Positions 29,721-34,937 of a stretch of 34,937 nucleotides of DNA are shown piece after piece (within the stretch, counting starts at the first letter, position 1; each line of letters opens with the position of its first letter). The translations under genes were made by a program, and so were the position numbers. The stretch lies in IMG/VR virus record IMGVR_UViG_3300036790_000309, positions 1 to 34,937 of that record. One strand, given 5' to 3'. The DNA is from a virus. Under the pieces are notes generated by a model. It ran no database searches. It saw nothing but the letters and a program-made list of their open reading frames with translations, and had not been told where the DNA came from.

Positions 29721-29741
29721 GTATTTTGAGGCGCTATATAG
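29721..29741 (+). promoter_or_regulatory. GCGCTATATAG element 6 (lysis genes)
   Basis: GTATTTTGAGGCGCTATATA, a variant of elements 1 and 4 with GGCG in place of GCCG. The tandem pair precedes the lysis operon with no other gene between. Confidence 0.5.
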
Positions 29742-29802
29742 ACACAGCGCATGTGCTCGTTCACTTCCCGACAGCGCGGTGACTCAATAGGGAGCAGTTC
29801 AG

Positions 29803-30111
29803 ATGTCAGGCGACCAACTCAACGATTTCATTGCGGCACAGCACCAGACGAATCTTCACTTAACGGAGAGCATGGCTCGCGTCGAGACGCTGCTCGCAGA
29901 GAACTCTCGCAGACTCTTTGGCGGTGATGGACAGCTCGGAGCACTGCCGCTGCTGTACGAAAAAGTGAACGTTGTGGAGAAGCGCACGGGAGCGCTCGAA
30001 GGCTGGAAGCGTAGTTCAGTAGCATGGATCGCTGGCGCCATAGCAGTTCTCACCCTGGAAGCATCCGCTTTCGCCCTTTACTTCCAGCACCTCTCAGGCA
30101 AAATCCACTAG
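29803..30111 (+). CDS. Holin-like protein (coiled coil plus one membrane helix)
   Basis: The product is 102 aa. Residues 1-70 are helical with heptads (ESMARVETLLAENSRRLFGG, LYEKVNVVEKRTGALEGWKR). Residues 72-92 (SVAWIAGAIAVLTLEASAFA) span the membrane once, and a short tail follows. This matches the XhlA-like / hemolysin-type phage holin layout. GGGAG precedes the ATG. The endolysin begins seven bases downstream, so a role in timing lysis is likely. Confidence 0.75.
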   Translation: MSGDQLNDFIAAQHQTNLHLTESMARVETLLAENSRRLFGGDGQLGALPLLYEKVNVVEKRTGALEGWKRSSVAWIAGAIAVLTLEASAFALYFQHLSGKIH

Positions 30112-30118
30112 TCCCACC

Positions 30119-30562
30119 ATGAGCAGCTTTCTGTATTCCAAATCTGGACTCTCGCTCACTGAGCGCTTCGAGTCCTGTCGGCTCACTGCATATCAAGACA
30201 TTCGGGGTATATGGACGACTGGATATGGACACACAGGTCCTGAAGTCCATGAAGGGCTGGTGTGGACTCAAGCGCAAGCCGATGCTGCGGCTCTGCAAGA
30301 CACCCAGCATGCTGCTGATGTGGTGAACCGCACCGTAACTTTTGCGATCAACCAGTGTGAGTTTGATGCGCTCGTTGACTTTGCTTACAACGTCGGCTGT
30401 GGAGCGCTGGAGACTTCTACTCTTCTGCACTTACTGAACGCGGGTGATGTCGCTGGCGCTGCTGCCCAGTTTGAGAAGTGGGATTTCGCAGGCGGTGTAG
30501 AGGTCGCCGGATTGCTCCGACGGCGCCTTGCTGAAGAAGCGGAATTCACCAGTGCAGCTTAG
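30119..30562 (+). CDS. Endolysin, GH24 lysozyme
   Basis: The 147-aa product cleaves the glycan strands of peptidoglycan. The catalytic triad of T4-type lysozymes is present with correct spacing: Glu18 in TERFESCRLTAY, Asp27 in YQDIRG, and Thr33 in WTTGYGHT. The central CEFDALVDFAYNVGCGALET is also typical. The enzyme is compact, with no signal peptide or binding domain, so it depends on the holin for release. No clear ribosome binding site precedes it, consistent with coupling to the holin gene. Confidence 0.92.
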   Translation: MSSFLYSKSGLSLTERFESCRLTAYQDIRGIWTTGYGHTGPEVHEGLVWTQAQADAAALQDTQHAADVVNRTVTFAINQCEFDALVDFAYNVGCGALETSTLLHLLNAGDVAGAAAQFEKWDFAGGVEVAGLLRRRLAEEAEFTSAA

Positions 30563-30568
30563 ACCGTC

Positions 30569-30853
30569 ATGCGACGCTATCCCAACCTCGACTCCAATCA
30601 GCCAGACATTGTAAAGGCTCTGCGAGAAGCAGGTGCTTCGGTGACATCACTCGCTAGCGTGGGCGGCGGATGTCCCGATTTGCTGGTTGGAATCCGCAAA
30701 GTGACCACGGTGATGGAGGTCAAGGACGGCGCGAAACCTCCGAGCAAGCGCAAACTGACAGAAGCAGAGCAAGACTGGCACGATGCCTATCGTGGCAGCG
30801 TTCACATTGTAGAATCTGTTGAGCAAGCTTTGGCTGTATTAGCGGCGCTCTAG
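30569..30853 (+). CDS. VRR-NUC-like PD-(D/E)XK nuclease
   Basis: The 94-aa product has the compact VRR-NUC nuclease core: GGGCPDLLVGIRKVTTVMEV gives Asp37, Glu50 and Lys52 (PD...ExK), preceded by a helix with Glu20. LTEAEQDWHDAYRGSVHIVE matches the following 'l...Q..w......g....v.s.e.al' part. Such small phage nucleases act on branched DNA during recombination or packaging. Here it lies six bases after the endolysin, which is unusual for a replication gene. Confidence 0.8.
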   Translation: MRRYPNLDSNQPDIVKALREAGASVTSLASVGGGCPDLLVGIRKVTTVMEVKDGAKPPSKRKLTEAEQDWHDAYRGSVHIVESVEQALAVLAAL

Positions 30854-30866
30854 CCCGAGGTTTCAC

Positions 30867-31250
30867 TCAACGGCGCGACAGCGCAGCACGCGGCTTTGAC
30901 AGCCCAGAGACAACACGGTAGAGATATTCTCCGTTCACGCTAATTCTGTCGATTCGATCTTCTCCCATGTGAGATGCAACCTTTCTGAACTCCTCTACTC
31001 GCACATTGATGAGATTCGCCACGAATGGTTCTGGAAAGTAGTCGTTGTTAGCAGCAACGTTCTCTGTCGCATAGCGTGCCCAAGCGAGTTCCAGTTGGTC
31101 CGACAAAATCTCTATCTTGCGCTTGCTTTCTGCTTCTTCGAGCTGGAACTCAGCTAGCCTTGCGGCTGCTGATTTGGGTTGCGGTTTACGAAAGAGCCCG
31201 TTCAAAACTTTAGGCACTCCTGCGAGGAGCCATTGTAGCCAGCTTGGCAT
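30867..31250 (-). CDS. Hypothetical minus-strand cargo protein
   Basis: The product is 127 aa. The N-terminus MPSWLQWLLAGVPKVLNGLF is an amphipathic or shallow membrane helix, followed by a long charged helix (RLAEFQLEEAESKRKIEILS) and a mixed C-terminal domain (RIDRISVNGEYLYRVVSGLS). A strong AGGAGG lies upstream on the minus strand. It opposes the lysis operon, so it is probably expressed from the prophage. A membrane-linked superinfection role is possible, but no family is recognised. Confidence 0.65.
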   Translation of the reverse strand: MPSWLQWLLAGVPKVLNGLFRKPQPKSAAARLAEFQLEEAESKRKIEILSDQLELAWARYATENVAANNDYFPEPFVANLINVRVEEFRKVASHMGEDRIDRISVNGEYLYRVVSGLSKPRAALSRR

Positions 31251-31336
31251 AGTCAGTCTCCCTTCCTCCTTTCAATTATCCCACTGAGGCGCTGGGGGCA
31301 ACACGCGTATAGAGAACAAAGGGCGAAAGGTGTACC

Positions 31337-31459
31337 ATGCATGAATGGATGAGGGGCGCAAACGGGTAGAGAGTTCCCGCTACGGTTGCCGCCATTTCGG
31401 ATGCTGTGCGCTGGGCAGAGGCAATTCTGAAGGAAATTGACGAGCGGTGGCCCGGTTGA
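31337..31459 (+). pseudogene. Small reading frame interrupted by an in-frame TAG
   Basis: From ATG 31337 (AAAGG six bases upstream) the frame reads MHEWMRGANG, a TAG at 31367-31369, then RVPATVAAISDAVRWAEAIL, KEIDERWPG and a TGA at 31457. The part after the TAG has a protein-like helical pattern ('IsdAVrwAe.IL.EID') seen in small phage proteins. It is either a gene broken by one amber mutation, a case of readthrough, or chance. No alternative start fits the second part well. Confidence 0.35.
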
Positions 31460-31484
31460 CGTTCTCCATTGCGGGGGCTACGCT
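31456..31484 (+). promoter_or_regulatory. Promoter for the gene at 31490
   Basis: TTGACG (31456-31461), a 17-base spacer, then TACGCT (31479-31484). The ATG follows five bases later, so the transcript would start at or near the start codon. Confidence 0.5.
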
Positions 31485-31489
31485 GCATC

Positions 31490-31738
31490 ATGGGTGACTT
31501 ATCTATAAAAATCACTCCCGAAGCTATTGAGTACGCACAGCAGAAGTTTCTGAGGCTGTTTGGGAAGGACAGCGAAAGCACAGAACTGGCAAATTGGTTC
31601 AAGGGCTTACAACAAACGGCTCTGAGTCAAACAGCGTGGGTGCATTGCTTGGGTACGCTGAAACCTTTGCCTTTCGAAAGTATCTATAGCTACTTAGAAA
31701 TAACCACACGTTACCGCTCTTCTGCTCTTGGCAATTGA
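31490..31738 (+). CDS. Hypothetical cargo protein
   Basis: The product is 82 aa: MGDLSIKITPEAIEYAQQKF, then LRLFGKDSESTELANWFKGL and a helical rest. It is small, soluble and mixed in charge. I recognise no family. It has its own promoter with probable leaderless translation and lies just before the restriction gene. By position it could be a controller or partner of the restriction-modification genes, but no helix-turn-helix typical of C proteins is visible. Confidence 0.6.
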   Translation: MGDLSIKITPEAIEYAQQKFLRLFGKDSESTELANWFKGLQQTALSQTAWVHCLGTLKPLPFESIYSYLEITTRYRSSALGN

Positions 31739-31757
31739 CTACTGCGCCCTGTATTCT
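31728..31757 (+). promoter_or_regulatory. Promoter for the restriction gene
   Basis: TTGGCA (31728-31733), 18 bases, then TATTCT (31752-31757). The ATG at 31766 is eight bases downstream without a Shine-Dalgarno sequence, again suggesting a leaderless mRNA. Confidence 0.45.
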
Positions 31758-31765
31758 TTCTGGCG

Positions 31766-32407
31766 ATGGCCGCTCTCATCTTGCCCGAACCCATCGACAA
31801 AGATGGATTCAATCCGAACGCGAAAATCCCGTTTAACGTCACGACTGCTCATGTACATGCAGCGATGCAGGATTTCATCGAGTTCCTTACGCTGATTGAT
31901 GCCCAGCTCCACACCAAGGAAATGGCCACCTTAGAGAACACGATGATGCAGGCAAACTTCAGCAGCTTGGTGGGTGAGATGATGGGCGCTCGCATTCCAA
32001 AGCACTGCCTGACGGTCGTCAAGAATCTCTATCACAACGGACACCCAGACATGCTTCCGGCAGGCAAGTATCCCGGCGACGCAGCGCAGCACGCGGGTAG
32101 TGACGGAATTGAAATCAAAGCTTCGCGATACTTGCAGGGCTGGCAGGGTCACAATGCTGAAGATGTGTGGCTGATGGTCTTCGTCTTTCAGAGCGGGCGT
32201 GAAGGACCCAAAGTGAAGAAGACAACAGCATTCAAATTTCTGCTGGTCGTGGGCGCCATGCTCACGAAGGCTGATTGGCTTTTTGCAGGTCGTTCAGAAA
32301 CTAGCCGTAGGACGATTACGGCAAGTGTGACCAAAGCTGGCGCAGCGAAGATGATGGCAAACTGGATTTACAAGTGTCCAGAGCTACGCCAGCAAGGGGA
32401 ACTTTAG
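31766..32407 (+). CDS. Probable type II restriction endonuclease (PD-(D/E)XK)
   Basis: The 213-aa product has a compact nuclease signature: Glu71 in SLVGEMMG, then HPDMLPAGKYPGDAAQHAGS and DGIEIKASRYLQGWQGHN, giving Asp113, Glu116 and Lys118. WLMVFVFQ follows as the next core strand. The 'DGiEiKas...gWQGHN...W.MVF.F' block is known from phage and bacterial restriction enzymes encoded beside methyltransferases. Here the neighbouring gene on the opposite strand is a DNA methyltransferase, and the two overlap by 24 bp at their ends. The target sequence cannot be read from the protein. Confidence 0.7.
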   Translation: MAALILPEPIDKDGFNPNAKIPFNVTTAHVHAAMQDFIEFLTLIDAQLHTKEMATLENTMMQANFSSLVGEMMGARIPKHCLTVVKNLYHNGHPDMLPAGKYPGDAAQHAGSDGIEIKASRYLQGWQGHNAEDVWLMVFVFQSGREGPKVKKTTAFKFLLVVGAMLTKADWLFAGRSETSRRTITASVTKAGAAKMMANWIYKCPELRQQGEL

Positions 32408-33322
32408 CTGGTCGCGTGGCACAATGACCTTGGTCAACCGTTCGATTGATTGAGCAGCGGTGTCAAAATACTCTTTGTTCTTCTCAACCCCGATACACTG
32501 CACTCCAACGGCATTCCCTGCTGCTACTGTTGACCCTGAACCCATGAATGGGTCAAGCACGATGCCCTTGCCCAGCGGCAGCACAGCATAGACAAGCTCG
32601 CGCAGCAATGCTTGTGGCTTCAGACTTGGATGCTTAGCAAGCTGCCGTTCTGCACGCGGCGTGCGGCCAGCTTCAACGAGATCGGTGAATGGTAACCCTT
32701 CGGGCAAGCGGCGCAAACCGCCAGTTTCAAACTTGCGCAGACAATCACTCACCTTCACACCAGCAGGAACTGGCTTGCGCAGGATCCCCCACGGCTCGTA
32801 GCAGCCACGTGGTAATGAGCATACGTCGGGATATTCCTCTTCTGCATTCTTAGGTCGGTCGCCGCCCCGTAGTGTTTGCACAACACGAATCAGTTGACCG
32901 CGGAACTCAAGCCCGCCCGCTACGAGAGCGCTGTAGACCAACTGGCACAGGAAAGAGTTTGTAGCAATGAAGACGTGACCGCCCGGTCTCAGCACATGCA
33001 CCGCAACCTTCGCCCACTCGGTGAAGAATTCGGTAAGCTGCTTGCGCTCCTTGGCATTCAGCGCAGTGAAGCGTGGAAGAGGCTGGCGCACCGACCCGTC
33101 AAATGACGGTGGAATACGCCAGATGCCACCGTTGCCGTTTGCGCGCTTTTCAAGCTGATCGAACTCATATTCCTTCACGCCGTAGGGCGGGTCGGTGACA
33201 ATACCGTGGATCGAATTTTCCGGAGCGCTCCCCATCCACTCAAAACAATCTGCGTGAACGATGAGTGATTTACCAACTGGCTTGTGCGCGTAGTTGAGGG
33301 CGAAACTTGCAAGCAGGGACAT
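32384..33322 (-). CDS. DNA methyltransferase (N6-adenine or N4-cytosine)
   Basis: The 312-aa product has motif IV DPPY at 44-47, the SAM-binding motif DPFMGSGSTVAAG at 257-269 and LKPQALLRELV near 234. The DPPY-before-FxGxG order and the HPSLKP block indicate a beta-class amino-methyltransferase. The region between (about 140-225) would hold target recognition. It most likely protects the lysogen's DNA against the converging endonuclease. TATACT lies 13 bases before the ATG with no ribosome binding site. Methyltransferase and nuclease have separate promoters, so protection can be established independently of cutting. Confidence 0.9.
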   Translation of the reverse strand: MSLLASFALNYAHKPVGKSLIVHADCFEWMGSAPENSIHGIVTDPPYGVKEYEFDQLEKRANGNGGIWRIPPSFDGSVRQPLPRFTALNAKERKQLTEFFTEWAKVAVHVLRPGGHVFIATNSFLCQLVYSALVAGGLEFRGQLIRVVQTLRGGDRPKNAEEEYPDVCSLPRGCYEPWGILRKPVPAGVKVSDCLRKFETGGLRRLPEGLPFTDLVEAGRTPRAERQLAKHPSLKPQALLRELVYAVLPLGKGIVLDPFMGSGSTVAAGNAVGVQCIGVEKNKEYFDTAAQSIERLTKVIVPRDQLKFPLLA

Positions 33323-33335
33323 CTTGGATTGGGCA

Positions 33336-33341
33336 AGTATA
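33336..33341 (-). promoter_or_regulatory. -10 element for the methyltransferase
   Basis: TATACT on the minus strand, 13 bases before the ATG; no clear -35 is visible. The short interval without a Shine-Dalgarno sequence predicts a very short leader. Confidence 0.4.
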
Positions 33342-33422
33342 ACTCACCTGTGCCGACACGACAGTAATCTTGGCTGCTCAGCGCTGCTCTCGTATCGTGA
33401 AGGCGCCAGACAAACTGCCGCC

Positions 33423-34250
33423 ATGATGATTGATGATGTTAGGGTCTGGCTCGCCAGAGCGAACGGACCGAACAATAGCGCTCTTGTGCAACTCAATGCT
33501 GCACCCGCCTACGAAATATCCGGCGTTATGGCATTTGTCCGCCACTTAAAGAAAAAAGGCAAGCTTGAGGAGTTCACGGTTGATATTGATACCGCTTTTT
33601 CACCCGGTTTTCGTTGGCTAGAAGGGGAAGATCAAGCTGATGACGGCAGTAAAAAGCATCTGGGGTTTCTCGTGTGTGCAGCCGGTCCCCGTTCTTTTAT
33701 TTGCGAGTTCGAAGCTCTACACAATGGTTCGTTCAAAGGTGCTGTACTATTGGCGCAAAACTATCCAGAATCACAAGAAAGCACCGGGGATGAAAGCGGC
33801 TATGGTGGCACTGAAACGAAGCTAGAGAGAGCCTGCCTTTATGCTTGGCTCGTTACTTATTTTGAATCAAATCCAGCTTCAGCAACGATCAGTGTCAAGC
33901 CGGGGCGTCGTGCAAAAGTTAAGAAAGGGAAGGAACTTAAACGCGCTCTTGCCGAAATGCGCACCATTGTGATCGACGGTGTGGAGAAAATATTCACTGC
34001 TGACGGGATTAACTTCCGAGTTCACGCGCGTGGGTGGCATGTTCGGCGTCACAATGTTAAGGAGCACGAGCGGCACTATGCGAACGGCAAAGTAGCTATC
34101 GTGCGCGCTTTCCAGCGAGGTGACATCAACTTGGGCTTCGTGTCTCATGAGAGCCCAGCCGCTCAGTCTGAGACACGTTTTAGTGTGCAGCCTGACAAAG
34201 TGTTTTTTGACACAGAGCAGAAAGCGAAGAGCGCGTCGGCGGGGAAGTGA
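33423..34250 (+). CDS. Hypothetical protein divergent from the methyltransferase
   Basis: The product is 275 aa from ATG 33423; an upstream extension of the frame would run into the methyltransferase promoter. It is soluble. The middle (FLVCAAGPRSFICEFEALHN) is compact, followed by a Lys-rich stretch (KPGRRAKVKKGKELKRALAE). The C-terminus, INFRVHARGWHVRRHNVKEH then IVRAFQRGDINLGF, resembles the 'H.vRGH.Rr......h.RGD...G' ending found in scattered phage and plasmid proteins of unknown role. As the last prophage gene, beside a restriction-modification pair, it may belong to the same defence cargo. Confidence 0.75.
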   Translation: MMIDDVRVWLARANGPNNSALVQLNAAPAYEISGVMAFVRHLKKKGKLEEFTVDIDTAFSPGFRWLEGEDQADDGSKKHLGFLVCAAGPRSFICEFEALHNGSFKGAVLLAQNYPESQESTGDESGYGGTETKLERACLYAWLVTYFESNPASATISVKPGRRAKVKKGKELKRALAEMRTIVIDGVEKIFTADGINFRVHARGWHVRRHNVKEHERHYANGKVAIVRAFQRGDINLGFVSHESPAAQSETRFSVQPDKVFFDTEQKAKSASAGK

Positions 34251-34254
34251 GTTC

Positions 34255-34271
34255 GTTGCAAATTTTGCAAA
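34255..34271. promoter_or_regulatory. Candidate integrase arm-type sites (right)
   Basis: TTGCAAA and TTTGCAA lie back to back as TTGCAAATTTTGCAAA, about 100 bp inside attR. The heptamer is the same as the pair at 237-254 near attL. Nothing else is recognisable in the 97 bp up to attR. Confidence 0.5.
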
Positions 34272-34368
34272 GATAGGGTGAAAAACAGCGGGATTCAGTG
34301 GGATCTGGGAGCAAGTTAAGTTGTTGAGAACACACCCAAGTGCTCTCTTTTCAATGAGTGGATGGCAA

Positions 34369-34410
34369 ATTGAGAATCTTCCGTCCTAACCCCTAGACGA
34401 TAGCGCCATC
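34369..34410. repeat. attR: 42-bp repeat with orphan tRNA-Glu 5' half
   Basis: This is the exact copy of 167-208. It holds the chromosomal 5' half of tRNA-Glu through the anticodon loop. The 3' half is missing, because the sequence beyond the loop is phage DNA. It therefore cannot make a tRNA, but it remains next to the original tRNA promoter. Confidence 0.93.
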
Positions 34411-34420
34411 CGGGAACTCG

Positions 34421-34426
34421 ATTATA
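34421..34426 (-). promoter_or_regulatory. -10 box of the original tRNA-Glu promoter
   Basis: A perfect TATAAT on the minus strand ends 13 bases before the first base of the orphan tRNA half, so transcription would begin about seven bases ahead of it. No strong -35 is visible. It is the natural promoter of the tRNA before integration and would now make an RNA that runs from a 5' tRNA half into the prophage end. Confidence 0.6.
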
Positions 34427-34643
34427 GCAAAGCGTTTCATTGGATTTTGTTATGCCAACGAATCGAGATTTTCATAAGCGAGACTGGTTCCACAGCGTTT
34501 CTCCGTTTATACTGGGGTTAACTCTTACAACTCAAATAACTCCGCCGTCTTCTTTTTAGAAGTTGCGGTAAACATTCATTGGTTACCAAGCAAGAATCAA
34601 TTCATTCCTGGCTTCAGGATGTAAATATAAGGAGTCTCCGAAC
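34427..34643. other. Right chromosomal flank, non-coding
   Basis: This holds the upstream region of the tRNA promoter and the leader of the following host gene. AAGGAG near 34629-34634 is the ribosome binding site for the next ATG. GTTTATACT at 34505-34513 contains TATACT, a possible -10 box, though far from the start codon. I see no further gene. Confidence 0.4.
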
Positions 34644-34937
34644 ATGCCGAGAGCAAAATTCCCCTCAAGCAGCAAAAAGAGCAAAGAACAAAGTGTCGTA
34701 AACAGTCCAGTGATTCCGGATGCGAATCCAACCACAATCGAAGCGTCCGTCGACAGCACGAGTCAGATCGTGGACGCTGGCCTCAAGGCGCAAGCAGCAG
34801 CCGCTGGCGCGACACGATCTGTCGCCGCATCTGAGACGAAGAAATTTGAGTTGCACAAGGTTGAGCCCCGCAGAAACGTGGTGCCCATCAATGTTGAGGA
34901 CGAGATCCGGAGACGCGCCTACGAGATCTTCCAGCAG
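34644..34937 (+). CDS. Host DUF2934-type protein (partial)
   Basis: The first 98 residues are present; the frame runs off the window. The N-terminus is basic and Ser-rich (MPRAKFPSSSKKSKE), a low-complexity Ala/Thr/Ser middle follows, and the end VPINVEDEIRRRAYEIFQQ is the start of a DUF2934 domain ('eeIRrrAYelwe'). Such proteins are frequent and often multicopy in Acidobacteriota; function unknown. AAGGAG is well spaced before the ATG. It is outside the prophage. Confidence 0.7.
   Translation, partial: MPRAKFPSSSKKSKEQSVVNSPVIPDANPTTIEASVDSTSQIVDAGLKAQAAAAGATRSVAASETKKFELHKVEPRRNVVPINVEDEIRRRAYEIFQQ

Noticed and set aside
31276-31602. Minus-strand open frame of 108 codons
   Set aside because: It is antisense to the promoter and start of the 82-aa gene, has an unlikely composition and no ribosome binding site.
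34369-34410. A second tRNA-Glu gene at the right end
   Set aside because: Only the 5' half is present; the 3' strand of the anticodon stem and everything after it is missing, so it is the attR repeat.
1-34937. CRISPR array, insertion sequence or ribosomal RNA
   Set aside because: No regularly spaced repeats, transposase motifs or rRNA-like segments were seen.
1-34937. Phage-encoded T7-like RNA polymerase to match the T7-like elements
   Set aside because: No gene of suitable length or motif exists in the window; the only very large genes are the tape measure and tail tip.

Overview
The window is an almost complete temperate siphovirus prophage of about 34.2 kb (209 to 34410) inserted in a bacterial tRNA-Glu(CTC) gene, with short chromosomal flanks. 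The right flank begins a host protein whose end looks like the start of a DUF2934 domain. That family is common in Acidobacteriota (Terriglobia), so such a host is likely but not proven. The prophage is bounded by a 42-bp direct repeat (attL 167-208, attR 34369-34410). The repeat covers the 5' half of the tRNA, which is unusual, because integrases normally regenerate the 3' end.

Layout from left to right. (1) Integration and early genes, 208-3945: tyrosine integrase (minus strand), an AlpA/HTH_17-type excisionase, a small helix-turn-helix-like protein flanked by repeated motifs, two small unknown genes, and a winged-helix replication initiator carrying iteron-like repeats. No CI-type repressor is recognisable. 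(2) A mobile island, 3974-6935: a truncated extra copy of the terminase small subunit, a small membrane protein, a nested RNA hairpin, and several HNH or zinc-binding genes, two of them tandem paralogues. (3) Head genes, 7177-13960, in an unusual order: small terminase, HK97-type major capsid, large terminase, an HTH protein, portal, ClpP-type protease with an extra C-terminal domain. (4) Connector and tail genes, 13960-28711: head-tail connectors, tail terminator, HK97 gp10-like protein, a GT2 glycosyltransferase, tail tube, tail assembly chaperones joined by a probable -1 frameshift, tape measure (703 aa), DUF2460, DUF2163, NlpC/P60, and a 1618-aa tip protein with PA14, lectin-like and Hint-like regions. 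(5) A minus-strand cargo operon, 28763-29563, including a secreted JAMM-type protein. (6) Lysis, 29803-30562: holin-like protein and GH24 endolysin, followed by a VRR-NUC-like nuclease. (7) Cargo, 30867-34250: probable superinfection or unknown genes, and a converging restriction endonuclease/DNA methyltransferase pair with a divergent unknown gene.

Two families of repeated non-coding motifs appear to organise expression. One is a leader of about 40 bp that includes the ribosome binding site. It precedes at least four, perhaps five, genes (3974, 9094, 10876, 18256, 22104) and recalls the start-associated sequences of some mycobacteriophages. The other is a TTGAGCCGCTATA-like element before the terminase, capsid, portal, gp10 and lysis genes. 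It resembles a T7-class promoter, although no phage RNA polymerase gene is present. The cargo genes, by contrast, have sigma70-like promoters placed so close to the start codon that their mRNAs should be leaderless. All functional calls come from reading the sequence by eye; no database search was run.
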